DNA of 64,000 nt. Source: Sinohyriopsis cumingii (lineage: Eukaryota; Mollusca; Bivalvia; Unionida; Unionidae). The stretch lies in assembly GCA_028554795.2 (NCBI GenBank), contig CM068824.1, positions 158,918,289 to 158,982,288 of the forward strand, written 5' to 3'. The number at the start of each line of letters is the position of its first letter. The first letter of the stretch is position 1. A program made the position numbers and the translations under genes. A model generated the notes under the pieces. That model worked only from the letters and a program-made list of their open reading frames with translations, made no database searches and was not told the origin of the DNA. Shown in pieces: positions 22,477 to 35,389 of the stretch.

Positions 22477-23169
22477 CTTGGTCATAACCATGACAGTTGC
22501 ATATTCACGCACTTGCATCGTTAAACAATTAATCTTTCTTTCGGTACGGAGAATATTTTTCCTACATCTTTCCTTATTTGTATATGGTAGTGTTGTTTGT
22601 GTTTTGTTTTTGTATCTTATCTCATTTTTATGACTGTAATCAAAGTGTTGAATTATGCTTAAATTATTAGATCATATAATCTTCTGCGGAAGGAAATAAA
22701 AGATGATTTGCACAGATTTTGCACACATCACTAGATGTATCATCTCCTGAGAAAGACACAGACTTTGGGGGACGTCACTGGATATATCGCCTGAGGAACT
22801 CACAGTGCTAATGCAACTTATTTAGTAAAATTTATAAATACTCACGATCAAACGTATATTTCTCATTGTAGACTCATCCTTGATGCAAACATTTGAGTGA
22901 AGAAAACAACAGGAGCCGTGGTGTTATTTTATCGATATATAACTGAAGCACGTGATTTCAATCAGGTGATACGTTCAGTATTGTGTGTTCCGAAGTCAGG
23001 TCTGTAAAAGATTGAAATTGCATCAATAGAAAATTATATCTATTTGGTTGTTTTTTGTGGGGGAGTTGTTCCGGTACACATAGGATAAGCTTTCAAAAGA
23101 TTCTTATCATTGTATTTTACTTTTGATAATCTCTAAGTCATGGCTCTCCAAACATCCATAGATACTTTG
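22473..23169. other. No gene recognised
   Basis: Nothing recognised beyond short AT-rich ORFs without motifs. Confidence 0.4.
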
Positions 23170-23660
23170 TAAATTATTTATCCCTGCAATAATATTTAAA
23201 GCAGAAATTAGTCAAATGATAGTGTCCATTATTTCATTTGGGCTGGAATTTATTTATTCAAATTATTTATTTCCTGGAAGGACAAAGTGCTCATCTAAAT
23301 TAATATTCATGGAAATAGAGACTTTGATTTATAGTGAAATTCAAACAAGGACATGTTTTTAATATAATATTATTGTGATTCAACAAAAGACTGTTGTCAC
23401 ATCATTACTATTCATGCCATCACAATCACAACAGTACTTCAAGCTTCAGATTTATTTTGGAATACCACGAAGGTTTTTCATGTCTTTAGTCATTAGTACT
23501 TTTGTTAGTAATTATATGATTCTTGGGGATTTAACTCGCAAGAGAGTGAAGTATTTTTGTACATGTTCAGTTTGTATTGTATGGAAATAAAATGATCAAT
23601 TTTACAAAACTTGCTGGTTTTCGCACGTTTATGTTACTTTGTTTGAGACCATATGGTCGT
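23170..23660 (+). repeat. Dispersed repeat family, plus-strand copy 2
   Basis: Blocks match copies 1 and 3: GGAATTTATTTATTC, GACAAAGTGCTCAT, CAACAAAAGACTGTTGTCAC, GGAAATAAAATGATCAATTT, and the end TTTGAGACCATATGGTCGTA. Confidence 0.75.
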
Positions 23661-24059
23661 AATAATACTCTATTTTACACTTTTCAGATTGGTTCCCGTT
23701 CGTCCTTGTAATCAGCACATTGAGATGAAATGAGCACAGATTGTGTACTGTTTATTAACAATGATGTTTTAGCTGCAATATCCAATGAGGAATATGTTGG
23801 CATGCCATTCTTTATTTAAACAATACTTCAGTGTCATATTAGCAAATATTTCTGTATGATTGTGGATTAATATTCAGATCATTATTAGTTGTAAACATGT
23901 TCAGTTCAAGTGAGTTAAAGACACAGTCCTGATTCTGGCCTTAGAAACTTTCAGCATGTAAATTTCCCATTAAGTTGACAGAGTATTTCCAGAAAACGGT
24001 TAATGATATATAGGGCCAGTAGATGGGTCTGTAACCCTGTTTACCTAAACATTATTCAG

Positions 24060-24515
24060 CTTTGCCCTAATATCTGAAACAGAATCAGTCTTATTGTTGT
24101 GTTGTGTTCTTAATTTGTTTATATTTATTTATTCAATTTAGTATTCACTGGAATGGCAATGTGCTCAGTAATATTCTTGGACTAAATCATTAATTTGGAA
24201 TTATAGTGAATTCAGACAAGGACAGTTAGGATTTATATTGTGATACATCAAAAGACTGTTAACACATCGCCATTTTCCAGGCCATTGACACATTAGCACG
24301 TTCGAGACTACAGACACTCAACACTTGAATTCAATTGGAACTTCTTATATTTGGACTCGTGATAGAACATGCATGACTATTTTGGATTTAATTCACAATA
24401 ATGTATGTTTTTTAAATTTTAAATTTGTATTATAGGGAAACATTATTTTTTGGATTTTAAGAAACGTCTTGGTTTATGCTCTTTTCTTTTACTGTGTTAA
24501 AGACCTCAGGGTCGT
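24060..24515 (+). repeat. Dispersed repeat family, plus-strand copy 3
   Basis: It opens near CTGAAACAGAATCAGTCTTA, as copy 1 does near 18320 (GCAGAATCAGTA). It carries CATCAAAAGACTGTTAACAC, TTCAATTGGAACTTC and GGACTCGTGATAGAACATGC, and ends GTTAAAGACCTCAGGGTCGT. Confidence 0.75.
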
Positions 24516-25640
24516 AACAACTGGTACACACATCCCATGTTATTGTTATGATCAATAGTGCAAGGCGCGCTTCACTACATTTAAATAGTTTTGATATTTC
24601 TCAACGTTTTCCTAACGTTTATGATATTTCAGGTAGATTTACTCATCTGATTGCTATGGAATCGTTTTGCGGACATTTTTGAGACTGGCGTGAGGTTATA
24701 CACTTGAAAAAACAGGAGCCACAAATCTCTTTTCGAAATGGCATAACTGCCCTACTTTGCTTGACATGATGCCAAAAACAGGACTCTTGGCTTCATCTAT
24801 ACACTTGTTTGTTGACTATTTTACATGTGATGGTGTCACTTGTCAGAGGTGAATGGCAAAACGATCGGAGACTCTATGACAGTTATTCATTTAGTCATAA
24901 AACTATAACAATATATACTCCCAAATGTCAAGAATCTCCGACCTAGCTAATTAGTATTGGTACAGTATAAGCAATTATCACGTTCCAGTGGTGTTCCGTC
25001 AGGTACTTCAGTAGATACCACTCTCATTTGAATGTCCACCATACCTGATATATGTCAATATGATAATTCTAAGTTTCAGTACCAGTGATTAAAGAATAAA
25101 CACAAACGGTGAAATAGACCAAAGACATAAACGTCGTGTTATATGCATCTTTACGAAATTACACGCTGACCTGCCTGCAGATGAACTCTTTATATCCCTA
25201 CGTACGATATATGAATTGTTCTCCATTAAACAATGAACCCTCTGATAAAGGTTATAAAAATGGTTTGTCTCTCTGTTCATTTATGACTTCTTTTTTTAGT
25301 AAGGACACAATCAAAATTATTTGACATGTAGACACTTAAAATTGCACACAACGTTTGGATTTATAATATACATGACAAAACTGTTATCAAATTTTCGGCA
25401 CTCACTTATTTAATGTGAAATGCAAAACAATAAAGCGTTAACTTTACGGAAGAACCCGAGTTACCATGCATCAAAATGAGACATATTCCCACACAATTTA
25501 ATTTCCATCTTTGATTCACCTCAGACTGCAAACTCCTGCCTCAGAATTACCATGATATATTATCTTTTCTGCACTGTATGACATTTATAATTTTAGGATA
25601 GTTAATAAAACATAGCATTCGATTTCCATTTCGGTGCCAT
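24516..25640. other. No gene recognised
   Basis: No motif, RNA gene or clear repeat is seen. Confidence 0.4.
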
Positions 25641-25654
25641 TTAATGATGAGGTA

Positions 25655-25975
25655 TGGGTCTGACACTTTGATCTGCAGTGTGGACATGAGGTATGGATCT
25701 GCGGTGTGGATCTGGTGCATTGATCTGCGGTATCAATATAAGGTATGGATTTGAGGTCTGGATAGGACGCAGTGATCTGCAATGTGGACATGAGGTATGG
25801 ATCTGCGGTATGGATCTGGTGCATTGATCTGCGGTATGGATATAAGGTATGGATTTGAGTTCTGGATCTGACGCAGTGATCTGCAGTGCGAATATGAGGT
25901 ATTGATCTGCGGTATGGATATAATGCCTTGATCTGCCGTGTTGATATGAGGTATGGATATGAGGTATTACCTTGA
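25655..25975 (-). repeat. 26-bp minisatellite with a 104-bp higher-order period
   Basis: On the plus strand GATCTGCGGTATGGAT recurs every 26 bases or so. A block of four starting GAGGTATGGATCTGCGGTGT at 25688 repeats at 25792, a 104-base step. Two overlapping minus-strand ORFs of 134 and 135 codons come from this periodicity. Confidence 0.85.
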
Positions 25976-26673
25976 TACCAATAGTACAAGCATGACCATT
26001 GTTTAAATGAGACTCAAGTTTGTCTTTCCATATTATGAAAGAAAACAACGCAGGTTACGTTATCTTATACTTTGACGGCAAGTAGCGAAACGTCGTGTAC
26101 ATTTCAATAGACATTCGCAATTCGCATGATGTCCTTTATTCTACACTAGAGTATAAACTAGCATCATTATTGGGACCTCTGTGTGTATCACTTCTTTATA
26201 TTCAGTTGTTGTCATGATAATACTAAATATCACCTGTCTCCGCTTTGCCACTAACGGCCACAAAAATATATCACAGTTCCACCTTGTTAACCTTGATAGC
26301 AAGTCATCCATCAGAAATGCATAAGGACCTTCGTATAAATTAAACGTTAATCTTGTTTCTAAGTACATTGTATTCCTACTCCCCCATAAAAAATGAAATC
26401 TAAAATCCTTGTTTATAAAACATTGTATCATTTTCCTTTGCTTATTCTTTATAAAATACAACTGAAAAATCTTTCTAGCTATAACTTATTTAGAAAAGAT
26501 ATGTCATTAATATGAATGTACTAGTTTTCTGTCGTCTTCTTCGTGACAGAATAAAACGGTTGTAAAATGCACTGATGTTTCCAAGGTTCTAATTAAGAAA
26601 AGTTGTTGTCGCTACGACTATATATAAGAAACGCTCTTCCCCCACAACAACACTCTATCGCTACACTCTCAAC
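25976..26673. other. No gene recognised
   Basis: A 106-codon minus-strand ORF (26141-26461) has no recognisable motif. I cannot call it a gene. Confidence 0.35.
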
Positions 26674-26852
26674 CAGGGCCGTAGAGAGCTATCACGGGCC
26701 CTGGGGTAAGAAATACCCGGGCCTCTCACAGATTTTGTTAAAACAAAATGTTTCTTCTATAAAATTAAAAAGTGTTATTCACCCCTTGTCCCCGGAAGGG
26801 AGCCCGGGCCCTGGTGATATATCACCATTTGCCCCCCTTCCTGTCGGCTCTG
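26674..26852. mobile_element. Non-autonomous hAT-type MITE, 179 bp
   Basis: The left end CAGGGCCGTAG and the inverted right end CAGAGCCGAC form short imperfect terminal repeats. They are flanked by CTCTCAAC and CTCTCACC, an 8-base duplication with one mismatch, as expected for hAT transposition. The interior is GC-rich (CGGGCCCTGG-like blocks), unlike its AT-rich surroundings, and has no ORF. Confidence 0.7.
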
Positions 26853-27726
26853 CTCTCACCTCTTTCTCTCTCTTGGTACTATATTCCTGAAATTTAACGT
26901 TTAATATTACATAAGATTCAATATATCAGGTCTTACTATAGAATTCTCATGTTTCAAAAAATGCACGAAAAGCACGCGACTAAACATTTGTACAAACTTG
27001 GAAGGCTACAAACAGATATATTCCTTGGTACATTTGTTTTTGTGAAAAACTCAGATGTTGATACAGTTACAATTAACACACAGGGCTTAGTTATTAGTCT
27101 TTAAATCATTCTGAAACCTTTTGACGTTTATTGTAGTGGGCCTATGTGTGAGGCAGACATTAATGTGCTATATTCATTGGTATTTCATAACCGAAGCCAC
27201 CTACGGTAGAGCAAAACGACCACGAAAAACTAGCTAGACTATCATGGACCATACAGCTACTGATAGCGGTACTCTGACATGAATATCAGTCGTGCTTAGA
27301 GATGCATTGTTAAGCTAACACATGTTTCAATATGTCCAAATTCCTAACAAATGCTATATATTTTCAATCAGTTATAAAAACATAGATGCATTTCCAACAA
27401 CATACTTGTGCATATCTCTTTTTTCAATGGTTATTAATGACGTACATATGGACAAACATGGCATCTATTATTATCGTCGATATTGCCCATCATGTACACT
27501 ATTGTTACCACGGTGTCGCTTGTTTAGGAGGTCAACCTTCCAGATATGGCAATACAGAAATGTCCAAACATCTAGTAAATAGTCTATTCAGGGAAGCATA
27601 TCACGTTTGTGGTGTTTATACAAAATGTTCGATTTGTAATCGTGCATGTCAAGCATAACATCACTCATTACGAATCTAGATGAGTTACGGCATATATCGA
27701 CATTAACAATAATTTATAAATAATTA

Positions 27727-27730
<4 letters not shown>
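26853..27730. other. No gene recognised
   Basis: Two overlapping plus-strand ORFs (27322-27582 and 27386-27658) lack motifs. Confidence 0.4.

Positions 27731-27768
<38 letters not shown>
27731..27768. repeat. (CT)n microsatellite
   Basis: Nineteen CT dinucleotides. Confidence 0.97.
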
Positions 27769-27770
<2 letters not shown>

Positions 27771-27899
27771 ATTTCTTGTACTTACCTAATTTGTTTTGCC
27801 AGTTTATGTAATTATTGACACGCTTTATCTTAAGAACGAAATATACTAAGTTGTAATTACTTCTGGTAAACCTAATTGTGCACCTTATCTATTTTTCTA

Positions 27900-28430
27900 G
27901 GAAATAAAACAAATTTAAAACTACTTTGTTTTGAAAGTGCTCAGTTTCATTTGCCATAAATTGTTCTATAGTTCTTTTTCGAAATTTTAATGTATTCTTT
28001 CTCTTGTCCATTATTTCTAAAACCCCATACTTATGCAGTATATAAAAAAATGGAGGAGACAAATCTAAGCCTAAGATAACTTTTCAGTGCCATTTTTCTT
28101 TCTTTCTTTTTCAGGTAAATAATTTGCTTTGAAATCTTTCTATTATTGAACCCGCAATTCTTTAGTAAATGTACCAATTACATTTAAACAAAGAACACAT
28201 ACAGTTAAATAATCACCATCTTCCAAATTGCATCTTTCTTAGTTCCAAACTTATTTGGTCTGACAAAACTACCCCTTATTATAAAAAAACAACAATTTTT
28301 GTTCCCTTTTCCCTGTGAATTCTGAGTCCTCATTTTCTGAAAGAAATACTTAGAGTGTCCAAGAGGTTTTGAAATCCCGCAGTAATCTCTGAAACAAAAG
28401 CAACCAGCCCTAGAGTATCTGAGACAAAGA
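27900..28430 (-). pseudogene. LINE reverse-transcriptase C-terminal relic
   Basis: The minus strand from about 28430 reads GLVAFVSEITAGFQNLLDTL, like the stretch just after the catalytic YADD in LINE RTs (L-hydrophobic-S-E...LQ-LLD-L). REKGTKIVVF follows. KMALKSYL and VSS lie near 28080, and VWGFRNNGQEKEYIKISKKN at about 28030-27965 matches the 'WGF...ERIHLKFCK' stretch of such elements. NYINWQNKLGK near 27815-27785 may extend it. Stops and shifts break every frame. The clade differs from the L1/Tx1 and RNase H relics in this window but is not identified. Confidence 0.6.
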
Positions 28431-29659
28431 TGATTCCTAATTACAATTACCTAATTCACCACTTCTTTGTAATTGCTTTCAGTTTTACATCAATGAATAC
28501 AGAAAATAGTATCGTGGAGAGAACTCATGGTCTCAAAAAAGATTTAAAGTTCATAACGGTGCATAATTACCCATATAGGAAACTCATGGTTGAAATGTCA
28601 TTTATATGTGGATCTTCATTTCCACATTTTATCTCTCCATCCAAATTTAAATAATTTATACCAGAAACCATTCTTAGAGACACATTCGAAAATAAATGAT
28701 TGTGGTTTTGTAATACTTTCATAATATGCACAGGGTCACTAAGTGCGGGCCAGATCACAAAAAAAAACAAACAAAAAAAAAAAACAACGCTAACGATATA
28801 TTTTCAATTTTTATTTTCTAAATGTGTAAATGGTAATTAAAAGGCTGCAATAACAAAATATGTTCTACCTTGGATATTTTAAATTTTAAACAGGAAAAAA
28901 GTCTTGGAAAGTTTCTTTTTGTTTTTTTTTCATACAATTGGTTTAATAACACGGTGGGAAATATGTTGTTTTGTTCATTTGGAAATATATTTGTTTAATG
29001 GATTTAGCACAAAAATTTTATAACGAACATAATTATGCTTAAAACTGGTCCCGTCTGTATTTTGGGCAATACTTGAACACGCAGTAAAAGACTAGGATCA
29101 TAAATGACACACCTTTCTGAAGAAATGGAGTGGCAGACAGTTCGTCGTTAATGGTTTACCATCTGTAGTACGTTGTTTGGCGACTTTTGTTTTTTGATAG
29201 ATTTTCTAAAACCTGGTAGGTAAGCTTTATATTTACAATGTCTTGGATGATAATGGTTATAAGCCACATTTAATCATGTTAATGAGGTGTATGCAAATTA
29301 ATTTACTTTGAGTCTGGAAACTATACCTCGGGGAAAAGATTTTTAAATGGAAAATAGGTTGTATTGCTTCATTTTGATAATAAATGATTATATCCAAAAA
29401 CGGTTTTACCGCAATTTATTTCGAGTTACAATAAATCATAATACAATTTTCCATAACTCGCAGGTGTGTAATGTATGGTTATGTCAGAACTCAGTTTAGT
29501 CCTGCATTATCTCTCGTCTTTATTCTTAACACCTGCAGTTAACTTTATAGCCGGTGTCACGGAAACGATGATCACTGAATGCGTCATATGTAGATAATTT
29601 CGGAGTGTAAGCATGCATGAACTTAATGGAGATTTCTTTAGCAAGTTCAAACAGAATTT
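28431..29659. other. No gene recognised; poly-A/T tracts
   Basis: Contains A-rich (28759-28785) and T-rich (28919-28931) runs. Minus-strand ORFs at 28567-28770 and 29507-29692 show no motif. Confidence 0.4.
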
Positions 29660-30560
29660 AATGGGTTTTTTTTCCTCTGGTCCATTTTTCAAGAAATTTC
29701 TACAAAAATTGTCAAAAGGAGGGATATTTTAAGAGTCAAGTTCGTCTTCGTTATTCCACCTACGCTAGCTAGAAAATTTTATTGAAGCTTTGTAGGCTTG
29801 GTTTGTAAGTAATTACGGAGTGCAATAAGATTTTACTTTTTGTCCTGTGGCCCATATTTTGGGTTATTTCTTCAAGAAAAATTAAAAACGGGGCATTTTG
29901 GGACACTGGTTGGAGAATTTTTTATTGAAACTTTGTGGGGTAGATATATGGTTGGTTTAGATGTTCAAAAAAAGTTGTTCTTTAACTCTTTAGGGAAAAT
30001 TCTTGTAACATGTTCAAGTAGAGAGTTATCTTCATAGCTTGTCTTTGTTTATCTGCCGTCATCTTTTGGATGATATTACTGGTATTTTGAAGGCTTGATG
30101 TGAGGCTGGTGTAGAGGGACAATAAAGTGTTTTTTTAGTCTATCTCAGTCCCATTTTGGGGAATATTTCTTCATGATTTGCCAGATGTTGCGCAACCCAG
30201 TTCGTCGTCGCTTCTTCTTCAGAAAGTTTGTAACCAAGATAAGTAACTGGTTAGATAAGCAAAAACGTTATACATTCTTTCTTTAGCCCATTTTTGGGTG
30301 ACATTTCTTGAAATTGACAAAGGGTTAATATGTGTATTCGGTTCGGCATGGTTCATCTCCATTGAAATAATTTATCGAAACCGTGTCGGTTAGACATGTG
30401 TTTGGTGGAGTAATTTATTGAAACGGTGTCGGTTAGACATGTATTTGGTATAGACGAGCAATACTTTTGTACTTTTTCTTTTAGCCAGTTTTTGAGGACG
30501 TTATTGAAATTTGTCGTAGGAAAGTAAGCTTTTTGAATTCAGCTATTTTTATACAAGTGT
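29660..30560 (+). repeat. Decayed tandem array, roughly 150-bp period
   Basis: A landmark like GGCCCATTTTGGGTTATTTC plus TTCAAG recurs near 29685, 29849, 30150, 30286 and 30482. Each time it is followed by TTGAAACTTTGT-like or GTAGG-like blocks. It includes a short internal duplication ending CGGTGTCGGTTAGACATGT (30380-30445). Confidence 0.55.
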
Positions 30561-30719
30561 GCAGTATTCTGATCTTTCATTGCTCCAAAGGTCTAGCGAG
30601 ATTGAACGTGTATGTTGTTTGTCATGTAAGAAAAATACGCCAAGAAGAGCGTGCTTGAGCTGATGGGACATGCATGTCTTATGTCACTTGTTTAGGCTCG
30701 AATAAACAGTAAAACAAGA

Positions 30720-31650
30720 AAGAGTTAATTAATACAATAATTTATTTCACTGGAAAAGTTATGTAAAAATGAAAAAAAAATATGAACTTACTGTTTTATA
30801 GAGTCAAATTCAAAAATAATCTGAGAATTATCCAAGAATAAAAGTTTTGAAATCCTAATAAAATGTTCTACTGATTTCACGTTCGAATCCCAATGAAGAA
30901 TCCAAGATGGAAGACGATGACGTATGATGCAATCTGTAGTGTTGAGGTCTACAGTTCCTTGTAGAAACAAGAATTTTCACTCCGGTTTCTGATAGCTGAA
31001 TACATTTCTATAAAAGAAACTATTCTTGTTCCACAATATTACATGAGCACACTCATTTTCCAGAAAAATATCAGAATTAATCGTTTTGAATCCAAGTAAT
31101 TTGAAACAACTCCAAACCATGTAATTCGAAATAACTCCAAACAGTACAAGATACAACTAACAATTTAACAGCCCAGGTTCTACTGATATTTATTCTCTAA
31201 AACTTGCGTTAAATCGTATTCTAAACGTAAACAAGGGGTCACGTGATCATCTTCTGGTAGCTTATAGAAAGCAAGTACCTGTTATAAGTCACGTACACCC
31301 AGTGTGACCCTGACGAAAAACCAATCATTTTAAAATAAAATATGACTTGTTTACGAAGGTTGCTACAAATTCTGAAAGAAGGTCAGGATTTATATCATTA
31401 CCTGGTGTTTATAAACTAACAGTGAAGGTCAAACTATTTTCTGAAAAGTATCATCTCTAGTGAATAAATTTACATTACAATATCATGTAATGAAAAATTA
31501 AAAAAATAAAAATTTACAACTGACAAACAATTAAATTGAAATAAATATATATATTAAATCAAATATAATTAATTCAAATATACATAACACATGAGAGTGA
31601 CTGCATGAACATGTAATCTGACATTCTGCTTCCGCCGGTGCCTGGGTTCC
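30720..31650 (-). repeat. Dispersed repeat family, long minus-strand copy
   Basis: Matches 37055-37980 in the same order: AATAATTTATTTCACTGG, GAACTTACTGTTTTATAGAG, TCCAAGATGGAAGACGATGA, CAATATCATGTAATG, ACTGACAAACAATTAAATTG. The plus-strand copies are shorter and correspond to its 3' part. Confidence 0.7.
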
Positions 31651-31874
31651 TTGTTGCTTAATTGCATATGAACCTACCTACCTTGGAAGTGAAAACATTA
31701 TGTATTTATTTATGATTTGTTAAAGTTGGATTTATAATAAATTTATAAGGCTTAATAAGGTTTGAATTACTCATTTTCTTGCTTGTTTGCGTTACATTTT
31801 GTCAGCTCTAATCCATAGTAATGCCGTTTATATGCAGTGTCTTTAAAACATGTGGGAGGGTGAAGATACCTGCT

Positions 31875-32560
31875 CCATATCTCTCCAGGATAGAACATTA
31901 TACATACAGTGTATTACACACCATATCTCTCCAGGGTATAACATTATACATACAGTGTATTACACACCATATCTCTCCAGGGTATAACATTATACATACA
32001 GTATATTACACTCCATATCTCTCCAGGATAGAACATTATACATACAGTGTATTACACACCATATCTCTCCAGGGTATAACATTATACATACAGTGTATTA
32101 CACACCATATCTCTCCAGGGTATAACATTATACATACAGTATATTACACTCCATATCTCTCCAGGATAGAACATTATACATACAGTGTATTACACACCAT
32201 ATCTCTCCAGGGTATAACATTATACATACAGTGTATTACACACCATATCTCTCCAGGGTATAACATTATACATACAGTGTATTACACACCATATCTCTCC
32301 AGGGTATAACATTATACATACAGTATATTACACTCCATATCTCTCCAGGGTAGAACATTATACATATAGTGTATTACACTCCATATCTCTCCAGGGTATA
32401 ACATTATACATACAGTATATTACACTCCATATCTCTCCAGGGTAGAACATTATACATACAGTGTATTACACTCCATATCTCTCCAGGTAGAACATTATAC
32501 ATACAGTATATTACACTCCATATCTCTCCAGGTAGAACATTATACAAACAGTGTATTAGA
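31875..32560 (+). repeat. 46-bp minisatellite, 15 copies, with a 138-bp trimeric order
   Basis: The unit starts ATCTCTCCAGGGTATAACAT. Three variants (A: GGATAGAAC with GTGTAT; B: GGTATAAC with GTGTAT; C: GGTATAAC with GTATAT and CACTCC) occur in the order ABC ABC ABBC, then in a two-step order to the end. As 3 x 46 is divisible by three, a 162-codon ORF crosses the trimeric part. Confidence 0.93.
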
Positions 32561-33499
32561 ATAAGAGCAGCATAGGGATACTTAGTAAATATGTCAACTA
32601 CATTACAGCGCATTAACATTCGACAGAGTACTAGAAGAAAAAAACAGAAAGTGTTAAATAGATTTCAAAGTTAAATTATGCTTATATGCAGTTAGCAATT
32701 CATTTTAAAGTATTAAAACTTTTAATTTATTTGCATATTTGGAGGATTTAATTATGCATACTGTGGGGAAAAAGCTTTTCCTAAAATCGAATCAAGATTA
32801 TTTGTTAAGCTAATTGGGGCCCGAAATTTTGTCTGAGAAATTCCCGCTCACCCTGTCCTCTTTCAAAGTTGCTGCATGGGAAATTATGGATACATTAAAG
32901 ATGAATTGAAAATATACATCTTTTTTACAAATTGCACGAAACAATCTTGACAAGGTGATTTATGTTTTTGATCGCCACTAACTATATTTAGAAGAAATTT
33001 TTAAAAATTATGCTTGTATACGTACCAAAGAAATGACTTTTTCTATATTTAGAACAGAAAACATGTTTAAGCTATAAAGAAACAATAATTGCTTTATTCA
33101 CATTTACATCGAGGTACAACATTGGTTTAATTATGTTCACTCAAGGTCGACATACACTCTATTACATCTTTTGTCTGGACATTAGACTCGCCCACGCAAA
33201 TATGGCGACTGTGCTATTCTACAAAATCCAGTTTGCTTTGAAACGCCAGCAAGGGTCCGCCTGGTGACAGTCTTGTTAGAAATCGTATATTAATGAAGAC
33301 AATCACATAGTTTTCTTGTGCATTTTTTTATATCACTGATGCTTTTGTTGTGGTTGGGGTGGGAGATAATCGAATATTGAGGGTTTTACACGAATCAAAT
33401 TAGATGACATTATAATTACTAATATCCGTGTTTTCATGTGAAGATCTCTCTCAATCCACATTAACTTATATTCATAAAAACATTATTACCGTCAATATA
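32561..33499. other. No gene recognised
   Basis: No gene or RNA recognised. Some short blocks recur near 34030-34260 (GTTGCTGCA(T/C)GGGAAATTAT, GACAAGGT), so this may be part of a wider dispersed repeat. Confidence 0.4.
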
Positions 33500-34000
33500 T
33501 TGTTTATTTTATTTTTCGCGCCCCGTAGGTGCAAATCAAAGGGTTACTTTTCAAGGTAGGTTTACACTTGAATTGAACAATTTGAGGAAATAAATTCCAG
33601 CCCAAATTAATTACTGGATAAAACAATAATACAAATTGATTCTTCTAGATCTTGAGCAATCCTTTCAGTGAAAATTTTATATAGCCATCTACTTGACCTC
33701 AGATCACAATTCATATTTTCTAAAAGAAACATTACATAATGGAAAATAATATTCTAGAAAGTTCCTAATGTTTGCAAAATAAAATAAAACTTATTGTAAG
33801 TAAGTCAGCTAATAAAATTGTTATATATAACCTGGACAATATCAAGGTACGCCAGGTAAATTGTGGGGAAATTCCAATAACCTAGACACAGACCCAAATA
33901 AACAAATTTACTTCTATTAACGATCTTGATATTATACCCATGCAGATAGAGATATTTTGAGCTTTAGAATAAAATAAAAGATCAATAATTCAGGTGAAGT
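33500..34000 (-). repeat. Dispersed repeat family, minus-strand partial copy
   Basis: Shares with 37400-37720 the blocks CTTGACCTCAGATCACAATT, ATGGAAAATAATATTCTAGA and GACCCAAATAAACAAATTTA. Confidence 0.65.
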
Positions 34001-34854
34001 AGAAAATAAACGTTATGAGAAATCCACACCACTCCCTGTTTTAAGTTGCTGCACGGGAAATTATTGATCAATTAGATATGAATTGTAAAGATATGTAATT
34101 TTTAAATAAATGCAAGAAATAATTTTGACAAGGTAGTCAACGTTTCTGAGCATCACCAACAACATCTAGAACAGAACAGAAAATATAATTTATGATTTTA
34201 TATGTCTCAGTGAAGTTTCTATATTCAGAACTTAAATAATGTTTAAGCCCTGTAGAAAACATAACTGCTTTATTAATATTTACGTCATTGTATAACATTA
34301 TACACCAAAGGGAGTTATTGTCTAAATATTTATGAGACTATTTTACTTTGTTCGAGTAAAAGTACATATGCAAATTTATTTTCATGTTCTTACTCATAAC
34401 AATATCATGGCTTTGGATCTGCGGTTGACAGGAAAATGGGCAGGCATTGTTTAAAATTACATTCAGGTACACACGTATAAGGCGATGATAAGAAGATAAT
34501 TAAATTAGTGAGAACCTATACAAGGACTGAATAAGAGTACTGGTGAGGAATACATATAATAAAAACGCATATATGTATACTACGAAAATTATCATAATAT
34601 AAAAGATGATATGAGAAATTGCAGAGCGACCAATGCAAGTAAGCGTAAAGGCGACTTAGGGTCCATAACACAATAACAAGTATTTGCAAACCCCGCTACG
34701 CATAAGTCGTTTGGTTGATATTCTTTGCATGTATAAGACCTATAGCAAATTATATACTGTGAATTCACTGTTTTTCGTGGGGTATCAATTCGGAGATTTC
34801 GTTGTTGCTAGGTATCACATATTTAAAGACCTAGAAAGTGTTAGCATGCTACAA

Positions 34855-34910
<56 letters not shown>

Positions 34911-35389
34911 CGTGTTGTTTCTATTTGCGTGCATTATATCTCCTTTCCTTGTACTACTTGATAGATTATGATATTAAAGTCTCACCACGAAGAATTAGGC
35001 AAGGTACAAAATGAAGTAAACGAAGGCGCATGCAAATTATGTATTTTTGCTGTAAATCTTTACCTTTAGGTACTAGTAATTAAAAACTATTGTTTGTAGG
35101 TCTGCAGATGGCTCCATATATATTTTAAGTTAAATTTGCACTTTAAGTTCCTTCGTTAATTTTGAAATAATAGTCACAGGGACAGGGGTTACGGACATTG
35201 CTTTAAAAGGATAAGTGCTCCAAGTTCTGTACAACAGATTCAAATAGCTTAGCTTCAGCTGATGTAGTCTGCAATATCATCAGTGTCATCAAGTTTATCT
35301 CCTCAAGTACACCCCAACCATATTATCTCTACTGGAGGAGTTACCAAGGATTACTGCTTGTTTGATATTATTGTATTTAAGTCATTTTA
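34001..35389. other. No gene recognised
   Basis: AT-rich sequence containing the microsatellite below and partial repeats of 32860-33120. No coding motif is seen. Confidence 0.4.
34856..34908. repeat. (AT)n microsatellite
   Basis: About 26 AT dinucleotides. Confidence 0.97.

Noticed and set aside
26141..26461. 106-codon minus-strand ORF
   Set aside because: No recognisable domain and no splice or promoter context; possible but unsupported.
31821..32309. 162-codon ORF with a 46-residue period
   Set aside because: Translation of the 46-bp array; open only because three units are divisible by three.
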